A stretch of DNA of 64,000 bases from DATCVR01 sp036566745 (lineage in GTDB: Bacteria > Actinomycetota > Actinomycetes > Jiangellales > Jiangellaceae): contig DATCVR010000287.1 of NCBI GenBank assembly GCA_036566745.1, forward strand, positions 24,027 to 88,026, in the 5' to 3' direction. Below the pieces are notes generated by a model. That model was not told where the DNA came from, ran no database searches, and saw nothing but the letters and a program-made list of their open reading frames with translations. Positions 26,198 to 33,819 of the stretch are shown piece by piece. The first letter of the stretch is position 1; every line of letters begins with the position of its first letter. Made by a program: the position numbers and the translations under genes.

Positions 26198-27106
26198 ATG
26201 GACGTCGAGGCCGCCGTCGACGAGCTGTACGACCTGCCGCTGGAAGACTTCGTCGCCGCCCGCGACGCGCTCGCGCGCCAGGTCCGGGTCGACGGCGACC
26301 GCGCGACCAGCGCCGACGTCCGCGCCCTGGCCAAGCCCACCACCGCGGCGTGGTGGGCGAACCAGCTCGCCCGTCAGCGCTCTGACGACATCGAACGCCT
26401 GCTCGTGCTCGGTGACGAGCTGAGAGCGGCCATGGCCTCGGCCGATCGCCAGCAGATGCGCACGCTCAGCCCGCAGCGCCAGGTCGTGGTGCAGGAGCTC
26501 CTGGGCGCCGCGCACGAACTCTCGTCCGCCACGGGGCGACGGCTCAGTGGCGATGTCGCCGACAAGCTGCGAGAGACCCTCGATGCCGCCGTGGTCGATC
26601 CGGCCGCTGGTCAGGCGGTGCGGACCGGACGGCTCAGCCAGTCGCTGCGCCATGTCGGCTTCGGCGTGGTGGACGAGAACGGTGAGCCGGCGAACGTCGT
26701 GTCTCTGACGGCTGTCCGGGCCGCTCGCACGCGCACCTCGGCGGGCTCCGCGTCCGAGGCAGCAGGCGCCGTCGAGGCCGTCGACGCGGTCGAGGAGAAG
26801 GCCCGCCAGCGCCGCGAGCAGGCGCAACGACGCGTCCGCGAGACCGAGGCCGCCCTCGCCGATGCCGATGCGCGGGTCGACGAGCTCGCCGGGAACCTCG
26901 ACGAACTGACCAGCTCCGTCGACGACGCCGAGGGCCGCATCACGGCGTTGCGGGCCGAGCTCGAGGCAGCGGAGGACGCGTTGGCGCGGGCGCGTGAGGC
27001 GGAGCGCCGGGGTCATCGGCGACTCGAGGAGGCTCGCCGCGCCTCGGCCGACGCTCGGCGCGTCCTCGAGACGGCCCGCGAGGAGCTCGACGCGACGCAG
27101 CGGTGA
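26198..27106 (+). CDS. Coiled-coil protein, unknown
   Basis: A 302-aa soluble protein. The N-terminal 170 residues are globular ('LYDLPLEDFVAARDALARQV', 'LAKPTTAAWWANQLARQ'), a pattern I have seen only in uncharacterised actinobacterial proteins. Residues 195-300 form one long Glu/Arg/Ala-rich coiled coil with clear heptads. GGGGAAGG lies eight bases before the ATG at 26198. It is divergent from the membrane-protein pair, with about 160 bases between the two starts. A structural or DNA-associated role is possible, but nothing settles it. Confidence 0.65.
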   Translation: MDVEAAVDELYDLPLEDFVAARDALARQVRVDGDRATSADVRALAKPTTAAWWANQLARQRSDDIERLLVLGDELRAAMASADRQQMRTLSPQRQVVVQELLGAAHELSSATGRRLSGDVADKLRETLDAAVVDPAAGQAVRTGRLSQSLRHVGFGVVDENGEPANVVSLTAVRAARTRTSAGSASEAAGAVEAVDAVEEKARQRREQAQRRVRETEAALADADARVDELAGNLDELTSSVDDAEGRITALRAELEAAEDALARAREAERRGHRRLEEARRASADARRVLETAREELDATQR

Positions 27107-27141
27107 CGGCCACCGGCGGAACCCGGTCGAGGTTGGGGGCC

Positions 27142-27807
27142 TCAGCCGATGACGACGCGCTCGGGGAGCGCGAACAGGGTCAGGAAGCGCTCGACAGCCG
27201 CGCGGTCGCCGTCGATCTCCACGTCGCCGGCGGCGATGGCGGTGTCCAGGTCATGATCGTCGTACACGATCGCCGCGAGGACGTTCGGGGCGGACCGGAT
27301 CGTCGCGTCCGGCCGGTCGGCGCCGCCTCGGACGGCCTCGAACTCGCCGTGCGAGACGCGGAGCCGGAACCTGTAGTCGCCGAGCCGCAGTTCGTACTCG
27401 GCCTCGACGCCCTCGGCGGCGTGCGGCTGGAACATCGTGCGCAGCGAGAGGATCAGCGAGTCGACGCTGATGTCGGCGTCGCGCGGCAGGGACGGTGACC
27501 GGGCGCCCCAGCGGCCGAGCTCGCGGATGATCGGCTCGAGCTCGTAGCCCCACTCGGTGAGCTCGTAGACCCACGACCCCGCCGGAGGATCGAGCTTGCG
27601 GCGTCGAGCCACGCCTACGGACTCGAGCTCGTCGAGCCGCTGCGACAGCACGTTCGGGCTGATGCCGGGGATGCCCGCGCGGAGGTCGGTGAAGCGCTTG
27701 GGGCCGAGCACCAGCTCGCGGACCACGATGAGCGCCCATCGTTCGCCGATCAGGTTGAGCGCGTGCGCGGCACCGCACGCGTCGTCGTACTTGCGCTTGA
27801 TGGCCAC
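27142..27807 (-). CDS. HxlR-family regulator fused to an SCP2-like domain
   Basis: A 221-aa transcription factor. Residues 1-105 form the HxlR winged helix, with the conserved early Cys ('YDDACGAAHALNLIGERWAL'), recognition region 'GISPNVLSQRLDELESVGV' and wing. From about 118 an SCP2/sterol-carrier-like domain follows ('YELRLGDYRFRLRVSHGEFE', 'DVEIDGDRAAVERFLTLF'), a plausible ligand pocket for a hydrophobic compound. It is divergent from an MFS exporter 110 bases away and probably represses it. Its promoter reads TAGACA (-35), 16 bases, TAGACT (-10, 12 bases before the ATG). Confidence 0.88.
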   Translation of the reverse strand: MAIKRKYDDACGAAHALNLIGERWALIVVRELVLGPKRFTDLRAGIPGISPNVLSQRLDELESVGVARRRKLDPPAGSWVYELTEWGYELEPIIRELGRWGARSPSLPRDADISVDSLILSLRTMFQPHAAEGVEAEYELRLGDYRFRLRVSHGEFEAVRGGADRPDATIRSAPNVLAAIVYDDHDLDTAIAAGDVEIDGDRAAVERFLTLFALPERVVIG

Positions 27808-27828
27808 GAGAGCAGTCTAGCCGAGGAA

Positions 27829-27897
27829 GTAGTTCTGTCTACGCAGTTGGTTGTTTTTTAGGACTACGTGCTGTTAGGTTTCGGACTCATGCGTAGT
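27829..27897. promoter_or_regulatory. Divergent hxlR-type / MFS promoter region with inverted repeats
   Basis: GTAG-N6-CTAC at 27829-27842 covers the -35 of the regulator gene. On the plus strand TTGTTT (27851-27856), an 18-base spacer and TAGGTT (27875-27880) form a promoter for the exporter; ACTACG (27863-27868) sits in its spacer and CGTAGT (27892-27897) lies just after its start point, forming a second, wider inverted repeat. The repeated GTAGT/ACTAC words are the likely operator of the HxlR protein. Confidence 0.5.
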
Positions 27898-27921
27898 ACG
27901 ACACCTCGGGAGCGGACATGA
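27889..27921 (+). CDS. Putative leaderless 10-codon upstream ORF overlapping the MFS start
   Basis: ATG at 27889 lies 8 bases after the TAGGTT box, so it would be at the 5' end of the transcript. The frame (MRSTTPRERT) ends in TGA at 27919-27921, overlapping the exporter ATG at 27918 by ATGA. The exporter also has GGGAG inside this frame. Translation may feed into the exporter or tune it; this is inference. Confidence 0.35.
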   Translation: MRSTTPRERT

Positions 27922-29540
27922 CGACGACCAGCGGGACCGGCGCACTGGCCGGGCGGCGTGAATGGATCGGCCTGATCGTCCTGGCGTTCCCAACGCTCCT
28001 GCTGTCCCTGGACATGAGCGTGCTCTATCTCGCGTTGCCGCAGCTCACAGGCGATCTGGGCGCCGGAGCCACTCAACAGCTGTGGATCATGGACATCTAC
28101 GGGTTCATGATCGCGGGCTTCCTCGTGACCATGGGCACGCTCGGTGACCGGATCGGCCGCCGCCGGTTGCTGATGTTCGGAGCCAGTGCGTTCGGCGTCG
28201 CGTCGGTGCTCGCGGCGTACTCGACGAGTCCCGAGATGCTGATCGCCACGCGGGCGCTGCTGGGCATCGCCGGCGCCACGCTCATGCCGTCCACGCTCGC
28301 GCTGATCAGCAACATGTTCCGGGACGCCCGCCAGCGCGCGTCCGCGATCGGGGTGTGGATGAGCTGCTTCATGGGCGGCATGACGGTGGGGCCGCTCGTC
28401 GGAGGCGTTCTGCTGGAGAACTTCTGGTGGGGCTCGGCGTTCCTGCTCGGCGTGCCGGTGATGGTGATCCTGCTGGTCACCGCGCCGATCCTGCTGCCGG
28501 AGTACCGCGACACGTCGGCCGGGCGGATCGACCTGACCAGCGTCGCCCTGTCGCTGGCCGCGATCCTGCCGGTCGTCTACGGCATCAAGGAGCTGGCCAA
28601 GCACGGCTGGTCGGCGGCCGCCGTCGTGGCCATCGTCGCCGGGGCGGCGGTCGGCACGGCCTTCGTGCACCGTCAGCGCCGACTGGAGCATCCGCTGCTG
28701 GACCTCCGTCTGTTCGCCAACCGGACGTTCGCGTCGGCCCTGACGATCCAGCTGGGCGGCGGGATCGTCATGGGCGGGACGTTCTTGTTCGTCACCCTCT
28801 ACTTGCAGATGGTCGTCGGGCTGTCGCCCCTCGAGGCCGGGCTGTGGCTGATCCCGCCGAACCTGGCGATGGTCGCCGGCTTCGTCTCGGCGCCGATCCT
28901 CGCGCGCCGGTTCCGGCCGGCCCACGTGATGGCGGGCGGGCTGGTCCTCGCGGCGATCGGCTACGTGCTGCTCACCCAGGTCGGCGCGGTCGGTGGACGT
29001 CCGGTGCTCATCACCGGCTTCGTCCTGGCCACGGTCGGCATCGCCCTACCGACCGCGCTGGTGACGGACCTCGTCGTGGGCTCGGCCCCACCGGAGAAGG
29101 CCGGGTCGGCGGCGTCGATCTCCGAGACCGGCGGCGAGCTGGGCATCGCCCTCGGCGTCGCGACCCTCGGCAGCCTGGGCGCGGCCGTCTATCGCGGACG
29201 GGTCGGCGAGTCGATCGGCGCCGGCGTGCCTGGTGCGGCGGCGGATTCCGCCCGCGAGAGCCTCGAAGGCGCGATCAACGCGGCCGCACAGCTGCCGGCC
29301 GCGGCCGGCGCGGAGCTGCTCGACCTGGCGCGCGCGGCCTACACCACGGCCCTGAACTCCGTCGCGCTCCTCGGCGCCGGACTCTTCCTGGTCCTTGCCG
29401 TGCTCGCCGCTGTGCTGCTCCGCACGGTGCGGCCGATCGGCGAGGGCGAGACGCAGGGCGGAGCGCAGGATGCGGGTGACCCGGCGTTCGCGGGATCCGA
29501 ACGCGGTGACGACCTGGTCGCGGCGGCGTCGAGCCGGTGA
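27918..29540 (+). CDS. MFS drug exporter, DHA2 (14-TMS) family
   Basis: A 540-aa transporter with 14 predicted helices. Motif A is present after helix 2 ('GTLGDRIGRRRLLMFG'), the first helix has the DHA2-type 'LDMSVLYLALPQLTGDL', and the antiporter motif C region reads 'GGMTVGPLVGGVLLENFWWG'. Proton-driven export of drugs or hydrophobic metabolites is the family role. The gene is controlled by the divergent HxlR/SCP2 regulator by position. The C-terminal tail is Gly/Asp-rich. A VOC protein gene follows 87 bases on with its own ribosome site; such proteins sometimes act in antibiotic resistance, so a small resistance unit is possible. Confidence 0.92.
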   Translation: MTTTSGTGALAGRREWIGLIVLAFPTLLLSLDMSVLYLALPQLTGDLGAGATQQLWIMDIYGFMIAGFLVTMGTLGDRIGRRRLLMFGASAFGVASVLAAYSTSPEMLIATRALLGIAGATLMPSTLALISNMFRDARQRASAIGVWMSCFMGGMTVGPLVGGVLLENFWWGSAFLLGVPVMVILLVTAPILLPEYRDTSAGRIDLTSVALSLAAILPVVYGIKELAKHGWSAAAVVAIVAGAAVGTAFVHRQRRLEHPLLDLRLFANRTFASALTIQLGGGIVMGGTFLFVTLYLQMVVGLSPLEAGLWLIPPNLAMVAGFVSAPILARRFRPAHVMAGGLVLAAIGYVLLTQVGAVGGRPVLITGFVLATVGIALPTALVTDLVVGSAPPEKAGSAASISETGGELGIALGVATLGSLGAAVYRGRVGESIGAGVPGAAADSARESLEGAINAAAQLPAAAGAELLDLARAAYTTALNSVALLGAGLFLVLAVLAAVLLRTVRPIGEGETQGGAQDAGDPAFAGSERGDDLVAAASSR

Positions 29541-29626
29541 CACGCTGGACGACATCGACGCCCGCGTCCGGGGTACAGCTGGTAGATCAGCACGAGCAGA
29601 CGAGCCATCCATCCGAGGAGACGGAC

Positions 29627-30001
29627 ATGTTCGAGAACACGACGGCATTCAGCGGCATCTCGGTGGACGACGTACCCAGGGCCAAGGCCTTCTACGGCGA
29701 CACGCTCGGGCTCCGGGTCAGCGAGGAGAACGGCCTGTTGTGGCTGCACTTCCCCGAGGGTCCCGGCACCCTGCTCTACCCGAAGGGCGATGCCCACCAG
29801 CCCGCCGACTTCACCGTGCTCAACTTCCCGGTCGAGGACGTCGAGAAGGCCGTGGACGAGCTCATCGAACGCGGTGTGACGTTCCAGCGGTACGACGGCA
29901 TGGACCAGGACGAGAAGGGCATCCACCGAGGCGGCGGCCCGCTCATCGCGTGGTTCACCGATCCGGCGGGCAACGTCCTCTCGGTGATCGCCCAGGACTG
30001 A
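29627..30001 (+). CDS. VOC family protein (glyoxalase/bleomycin-resistance fold)
   Basis: A 124-aa protein with the two beta-alpha-beta-beta-beta halves: 'FSGISVDDVPRAKAFYGDTL' and 'FTVLNFPVEDVEKAVDELIE', and the C-terminal 'PLIAWFTDPAGNVLSVI', which carries the usual metal-ligand position in glyoxalases, though here the ligand Glu is absent. Activity is therefore uncertain: drug binding or a lost-metal variant. GAGGAGAC precedes the ATG at 29627. Confidence 0.85.
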   Translation: MFENTTAFSGISVDDVPRAKAFYGDTLGLRVSEENGLLWLHFPEGPGTLLYPKGDAHQPADFTVLNFPVEDVEKAVDELIERGVTFQRYDGMDQDEKGIHRGGGPLIAWFTDPAGNVLSVIAQD

Positions 30002-30019
30002 CCGCCCGGGACTGCCCGG

Positions 30020-30538
30020 TCAGGAACCTGTGGTCGTGCCCGACGTCGGTGCGGACGAGTCCGCCGGCCTGGTCGGGTCGTCCGTGACGGTCACGGTCGG
30101 GTCGCCGCCGGGACCGATGACGAGCTCGCGGTGCTCCCAGTACACCGGGTTGACCGCCGCGAGATCGCCGTCGGTGCGGACGATCTCGATGTCGCTGTCG
30201 TAGGCGACCCCCGAGTCGAGAGTCCCGGCGAGGCCGACCACGAGCGAACCGTCCTCGGTGGGGCGGGTGTCGACGATCTCGGCCGGTCCGGCGGGCAACG
30301 GACCCTCGGATCCGACCGCCTCCATCGAGTCGGCACACCTGGTGGTGTCGGCCGCGAACTCCGCGCAGAAGTTGGAGAGCTCGCCGGTGGCGACCACGGC
30401 CTCGATCTGCTCGAGGAGCGCCCGGGCGTCGGCCTCGGTCACCGGCGGCGTCGGTGGCTGTTCGACCGGCGGCGGTGAGCTGCACGCCGCGAGTGCGGCC
30501 GTCAACGCCACGACGACGACAGACCGGCCACACCGCAT
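30020..30538 (-). CDS. Lipoprotein, unknown
   Basis: A 172-aa exported lipoprotein: signal 'SVVVVALTAALAAC' with the lipidated Cys at residue 19, then a Pro/Thr linker. The mature domain (about 35-140) begins with a helix 'EADARALLEQIEAVV' and has two further Cys that may pair ('SNFCAEF', 'TTRCADS'), followed by strands. The C-terminal 25 residues are Thr/Ser/Pro-rich. The layout is like many small NTF2-like lipoproteins of actinobacteria, but I cannot assign the family. It converges with the VOC gene. Confidence 0.65.
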   Translation of the reverse strand: MRCGRSVVVVALTAALAACSSPPPVEQPPTPPVTEADARALLEQIEAVVATGELSNFCAEFAADTTRCADSMEAVGSEGPLPAGPAEIVDTRPTEDGSLVVGLAGTLDSGVAYDSDIEIVRTDGDLAAVNPVYWEHRELVIGPGGDPTVTVTDDPTRPADSSAPTSGTTTGS

Positions 30539-30820
30539 CGTTCATCCTCCGCGCCGTCAGGTCACCGTCCACCAGCGGATCGTCGCGGCAGAGCCTAGCT
30601 CCCGGCCAGCCGGGCCGGCTCGGTGTCCATTCCGGGCTGACGTCGCGTCGGCGGTTCGCCTCCCCTGGGAAGGTCGCCGCACGACCTGCCGTGTGACGAA
30701 GACATCGCAGGAGAGTGCCGAACCGGACGCCGAATGAGTGCCGGCTATTCGCCAGATTGACGGAATCGGCCACGCCTGAGGATGCACGAATCGCCTCGTG
30801 GACCTGTGTGACAAGTGATG

Positions 30821-30835
30821 TGACACCACGTGTCA
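30821..30835. promoter_or_regulatory. Operator-like palindrome TGACAC-N3-GTGTCA
   Basis: A perfect inverted repeat (TGACAC CAC GTGTCA) preceded by two TGTGACA words 13 bases apart. It lies in the 500-base region between the lipoprotein start and the microprotein, about 210 bases before the latter. Confidence 0.4.
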
Positions 30836-30990
30836 GGCCAGTCAGGACAGACGTGGACGAACCACATCGATGCAGTTCATCGACCGGTGGGCCAGGAACT
30901 GGAGAATTTGAAGAGTTTTGTTTTCGACGTGCGTGGGCATCATTTATCGCTACACTCAACTTCGCACGGCTCGCTTGGTCGTTCCGGACT

Positions 30991-31002
30991 GATAGCGCTA
31001 TC
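30991..31002. promoter_or_regulatory. 12-bp perfect palindrome upstream of the microprotein
   Basis: GATAGCGCTATC, self-complementary over its whole length, 45 bases before the microprotein start. TTGGTC lies 18 bases to its left relative to the TATCGA half, a possible weak promoter overlapping the palindrome. A regulator site is the simplest reading. Confidence 0.4.
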
Positions 31003-31046
31003 GACCAGGCGAGTCTCCCGCGCCGAGTCGTTGAAAGGAGAAAGGC

Positions 31047-31124
31047 ATGTTCACGGGTGTCTTGGATGACCTGCTCGACATCATCAACGGGCTCTTGGAC
31101 GACATTCTGGGCCTTCTCGGATGA
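31047..31124 (+). CDS. 25-aa amphipathic acidic microprotein
   Basis: A 26-codon frame with an excellent ribosome site (GAAAGGAGAAAGGC before the ATG). It encodes 25 residues, about half of them Leu or Ile, with five Asp and no Lys or Arg: 'GVLDDLLDIINGLLDD' then 'ILGLLG'. The repeat of paired Leu and paired Asp gives a helix with one hydrophobic and one acidic face. Such peptides can be membrane-active, toxin-like, or small regulators of a membrane protein. A long upstream region with palindromes and a strong terminator right after it argue for a stand-alone short transcript. The family is not recognised; the reading frame itself is convincing. Confidence 0.65.
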   Translation: MFTGVLDDLLDIINGLLDDILGLLG

Positions 31125-31146
31125 GCTGAGTACCCTGTCGATCTAG

Positions 31147-31192
31147 AGCGTCCGCGCACACGAAGGCCATCACCTTCGTGTGCGCGGACGCT
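31147..31192. terminator. Bidirectional terminator with perfect 20-bp stem
   Basis: Left arm 31147-31166 and right arm 31173-31192 are exact reverse complements (20 bp) around the loop CCATCA. It starts 22 bases after the microprotein stop and covers the stop codon of the convergent RpiR gene (31170-31172). There is no U-run, as is common in high-GC actinobacteria. Confidence 0.8.
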
Positions 31193-32087
31193 GGTGTCTG
31201 GGGGCGCCCACGTCGGCGTAGCGGCGGCCCTCGAGAGCCTCCAGGGTGGCGGCGAGCGCGCGCTGACTCTGCGCGAACGTGCGCTGGGCCACCCCCACGA
31301 AGATGCAGTCCACCACCGTGAGCTGGGCCAGTCGGCTGGCGGTCGCGCCGGAGCGGAACGTCGTCTCCCGGGCGGCGGTGGTGAGCACATGATCGCTCAC
31401 GTCGGCGATGGGTGAGCGCGGGAAGTTCGTGATCGCGACCGTGGTGGCGCCGCGGCTGCCGGCTTCGGCGAGGGCGTCGATGGTGTCGATGGTCGCCCCG
31501 GTGTGCGAGATGCCCACCGCCACGTCGCCGTCCCCGAGCAGGGCCGCGCTGGTCAGAGCCATGTGGCTGTCGCCCCACGCCGCCACGCTGCGGCCGATCC
31601 GGTGCAGCTTCTGCTGGAGGTCGGCGGCGACGAATCCACTGGCGCCCACGCCGTACACGTCGACCTGGCGCGCGGCGACGATGGCGTCCACCACGGCAGT
31701 CAGGGCTGACACCGACAACGACCCGGCGGTCTCCTCGACGGCTCTGGCGTCGGCGAAGGTGACCTTGGCGACCACCGCGGTGAGGTCGTCCCCCTCTTCG
31801 ATGTCGCCCACGGGCTCGACGGTCTCGCGGGCGCCGCCCACCTCGGTGGCCAGGGCCAGGCGCAGCTGTGGGTACCCGCGGAGGCCGAGCTGGCGGCAGA
31901 AGCGCAGCACGGTGGCGCTGGAGGTGTCACACGCCTCGGCGAGGTCGTTGATGGTCATCGCAGCGGTGCCCGCCGGATCGTCGATGACGCGTTGGCCCAC
32001 CCGCCGCATGGCCGGCCGAAGGGTCGGCAACAGGCCGCGGGTGAGCACGGTGATCGGCGTGCCGGCGTCGCCGTTGGGATCGGACAT
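31170..32087 (-). CDS. RpiR-family regulator with SIS domain
   Basis: A 305-aa regulator: N-terminal HTH_6 domain (about 20-95; 'MTINDLAEACDTSSATVLRF' then 'CRQLGLRGYPQLRLALA') and C-terminal SIS sugar-phosphate-binding domain (about 130-265; 'VDVYGVGASGFVAADLQQKL', 'VGISHTGATIDTIDALAEAG'). Members sense phosphosugars; MurR-type relatives respond to MurNAc-6-phosphate. The divergent gene encodes a family-3 N-acetylglucosaminidase, so control of cell-wall sugar recycling is likely. A near-palindrome at 32114-32124 is the candidate operator. Confidence 0.88.
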   Translation of the reverse strand: MSDPNGDAGTPITVLTRGLLPTLRPAMRRVGQRVIDDPAGTAAMTINDLAEACDTSSATVLRFCRQLGLRGYPQLRLALATEVGGARETVEPVGDIEEGDDLTAVVAKVTFADARAVEETAGSLSVSALTAVVDAIVAARQVDVYGVGASGFVAADLQQKLHRIGRSVAAWGDSHMALTSAALLGDGDVAVGISHTGATIDTIDALAEAGSRGATTVAITNFPRSPIADVSDHVLTTAARETTFRSGATASRLAQLTVVDCIFVGVAQRTFAQSQRALAATLEALEGRRYADVGAPRHQRPRTRR

Positions 32088-32113
32088 CTGTGGTCCCCCG
32101 GATCATCTCGTCA

Positions 32114-32124
32114 ATGAATTTCAT
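32114..32124. promoter_or_regulatory. Candidate RpiR operator
   Basis: ATGAA-T-TTCAT, an 11-base inverted repeat, 26 bases upstream of the RpiR start in the 238-base region shared with the glycosidase gene. GAAAT/ATTTC half-sites are typical for RpiR/MurR-type operators, which supports the call. Confidence 0.45.
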
Positions 32125-32325
32125 GCTAACTTCGCCGAACGTCAATGATCTCCGCATTTGCGTGTGGAGCGGTCGTCGACGTGCGGGTGGACCCGGCATA
32201 TCACGCACGAGGCCGGGTCGACGACGTGTCCGGGCAGGAACCTCGTCGCGAGCCCGGACGAACCACGCCGACGTCCATGATCGTCGACGCCGCGCCGGCG
32301 GTCGTCGCCGGGTGAAGGGAACGCC

Positions 32326-33819
32326 ATGACCATCGACACCTCGATCGAGCGCCTGGTCAACGGCGTCCTGTCGCCGGGATTCAACGGGACGAGGGTCCCC
32401 GAGTGGCTGTCCCGGGCGATCGACGATGGTTTGGGGGGAGTCGTGTATTTCGCCCAGAACGTTCCGGACATCGCCACCGCACGGACTCTCTCCGATGCGC
32501 TCCACGACGCCCGTCCCGATCTCGTCATCGCCTCGGACGAGGAGGGCGGCGACGTGACCCGGATCGAGGCCGCACACGGGTCGTCCCTGCCCGGCAACGC
32601 CGCGCTCGGCGCGGTCGACGACATCGACCTGACCGAGCGGGCCGCCCGGGCGCTCGGCTGGATGCAGCGCACGGCCGGCGTCGACCTCGACCTCGCGCCG
32701 AGCGTCGACGTCAATGCGAATCCGGACAATCCGGTGATCGGAGTCCGCTCGTTCGGGGCCGATCCGGAGCTCGTGGCCCGGCATGGCGCGGCGTTCGTGA
32801 CCGGCCTCCAGTCGGCAGGCGTCGCGGCCTGCGCCAAGCACTTCCCCGGGCACGGCGACACCGACGTCGACTCCCACCTCGACCTCCCGGTGCTCGACAT
32901 CGACCGCACCACGCTGCGCGAGCGCGATCTGGTCCCGTTCGCCGCCACGATCAAGGCGGGAGTCCGGGCGTTGCTGACCGCCCACCTGCGCATTCCCGCG
33001 TTCGGGACGGCGCCGGGCACGCTGAATCCCGCGATCACCGCGCTGGCCCGGGCCGAGCTGGGCTTCGACGGCGTGATCGTCACGGACGCGCTGGACATGC
33101 AGGCGGTCGCCCGTGATCCCGGCTTCGGAGTCGCGGTGGTCCAAGCCGTCGTGGCCGGTGCGGACCTGCTCTGTCTCGGCAACACCGCCGGTCGCGACGA
33201 CGAGGCCGACTACCGCGTCGCGCACCACGCGCTGGTGGCGGCGATCGAGTCCGGGCACCTGCCGGTCGGACGTCTCGAGGAGGCCTCGGACCGGGTGAGG
33301 GAACTGACCGGCTGGCTGGCCCGGCGGCCGCCGGAGGGTGTGGGTGACCTCGGCGTCGGGCTCGCGGCCGTGGGGCGGGAGGCGGCCTTCCGGGCGGTGC
33401 GAGCCATCGGCGACGTCCGGCTGAGCGCCGCGCCGTGTGTAGCCGACCTGCGCCGTCGGATCAACCACGCGGCCGGGCGGCACGCCCAGCATCTGCAGAG
33501 CGAGCTGGCGGCCGCGATGCCCGGGACGTCGTGCCTGGATCCCGCGGTCGGAGCCGACCGGGCAACGGTCGTCGCGGAGATCGTGGCGGCCGCCGCGGAC
33601 CGTCCGCTCGTGGTCGTGGTGCGCGAGCCGCATCGCGAGCCGGACGAGGCGGCGCTGCTCGCGGGGCTGCGCGCCGAGCGTCCCGACCTGGTGGTCGTCT
33701 GCACCGGGTGGCCGCACCATGCGGACGCGCTCGCGGGGCGGGTGGTCGTCACCTATGGAGCCGGCCGGGCGTCGGCGCGAGCGGCTGTGGACCTGCTCGC
33801 CGGTCGCGCGGACGGCTGA
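32326..33819 (+). CDS. nagZ: Glycoside hydrolase family 3 beta-N-acetylglucosaminidase (NagZ-like)
   Basis: A 497-aa cytoplasmic enzyme. The TIM-barrel domain (about 1-330) shows 'IASDEEGGDVTRIE', 'DLDLAPSVDVNANPDNPVIG', the NagZ loop 'AKHFPGHGDTDVDSH' (about 170-184) whose His-Asp dyad is the acid/base, and the nucleophile Asp in 'GVIVTDALDMQAVA' (about 254). The last 150 residues form the second domain. It would release GlcNAc from wall-derived sugars. No signal peptide is visible. Divergent from the RpiR regulator. GTGAAGGGAACGCC provides the ribosome site. Confidence 0.9.
   Translation: MTIDTSIERLVNGVLSPGFNGTRVPEWLSRAIDDGLGGVVYFAQNVPDIATARTLSDALHDARPDLVIASDEEGGDVTRIEAAHGSSLPGNAALGAVDDIDLTERAARALGWMQRTAGVDLDLAPSVDVNANPDNPVIGVRSFGADPELVARHGAAFVTGLQSAGVAACAKHFPGHGDTDVDSHLDLPVLDIDRTTLRERDLVPFAATIKAGVRALLTAHLRIPAFGTAPGTLNPAITALARAELGFDGVIVTDALDMQAVARDPGFGVAVVQAVVAGADLLCLGNTAGRDDEADYRVAHHALVAAIESGHLPVGRLEEASDRVRELTGWLARRPPEGVGDLGVGLAAVGREAAFRAVRAIGDVRLSAAPCVADLRRRINHAAGRHAQHLQSELAAAMPGTSCLDPAVGADRATVVAEIVAAAADRPLVVVVREPHREPDEAALLAGLRAERPDLVVVCTGWPHHADALAGRVVVTYGAGRASARAAVDLLAGRADG

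Noticed and set aside
31927..33720. Nearly 600-codon frame opposite the glycosidase
   Set aside because: Antisense shadow: no ribosome site, no family features, and it runs through the RpiR promoter.
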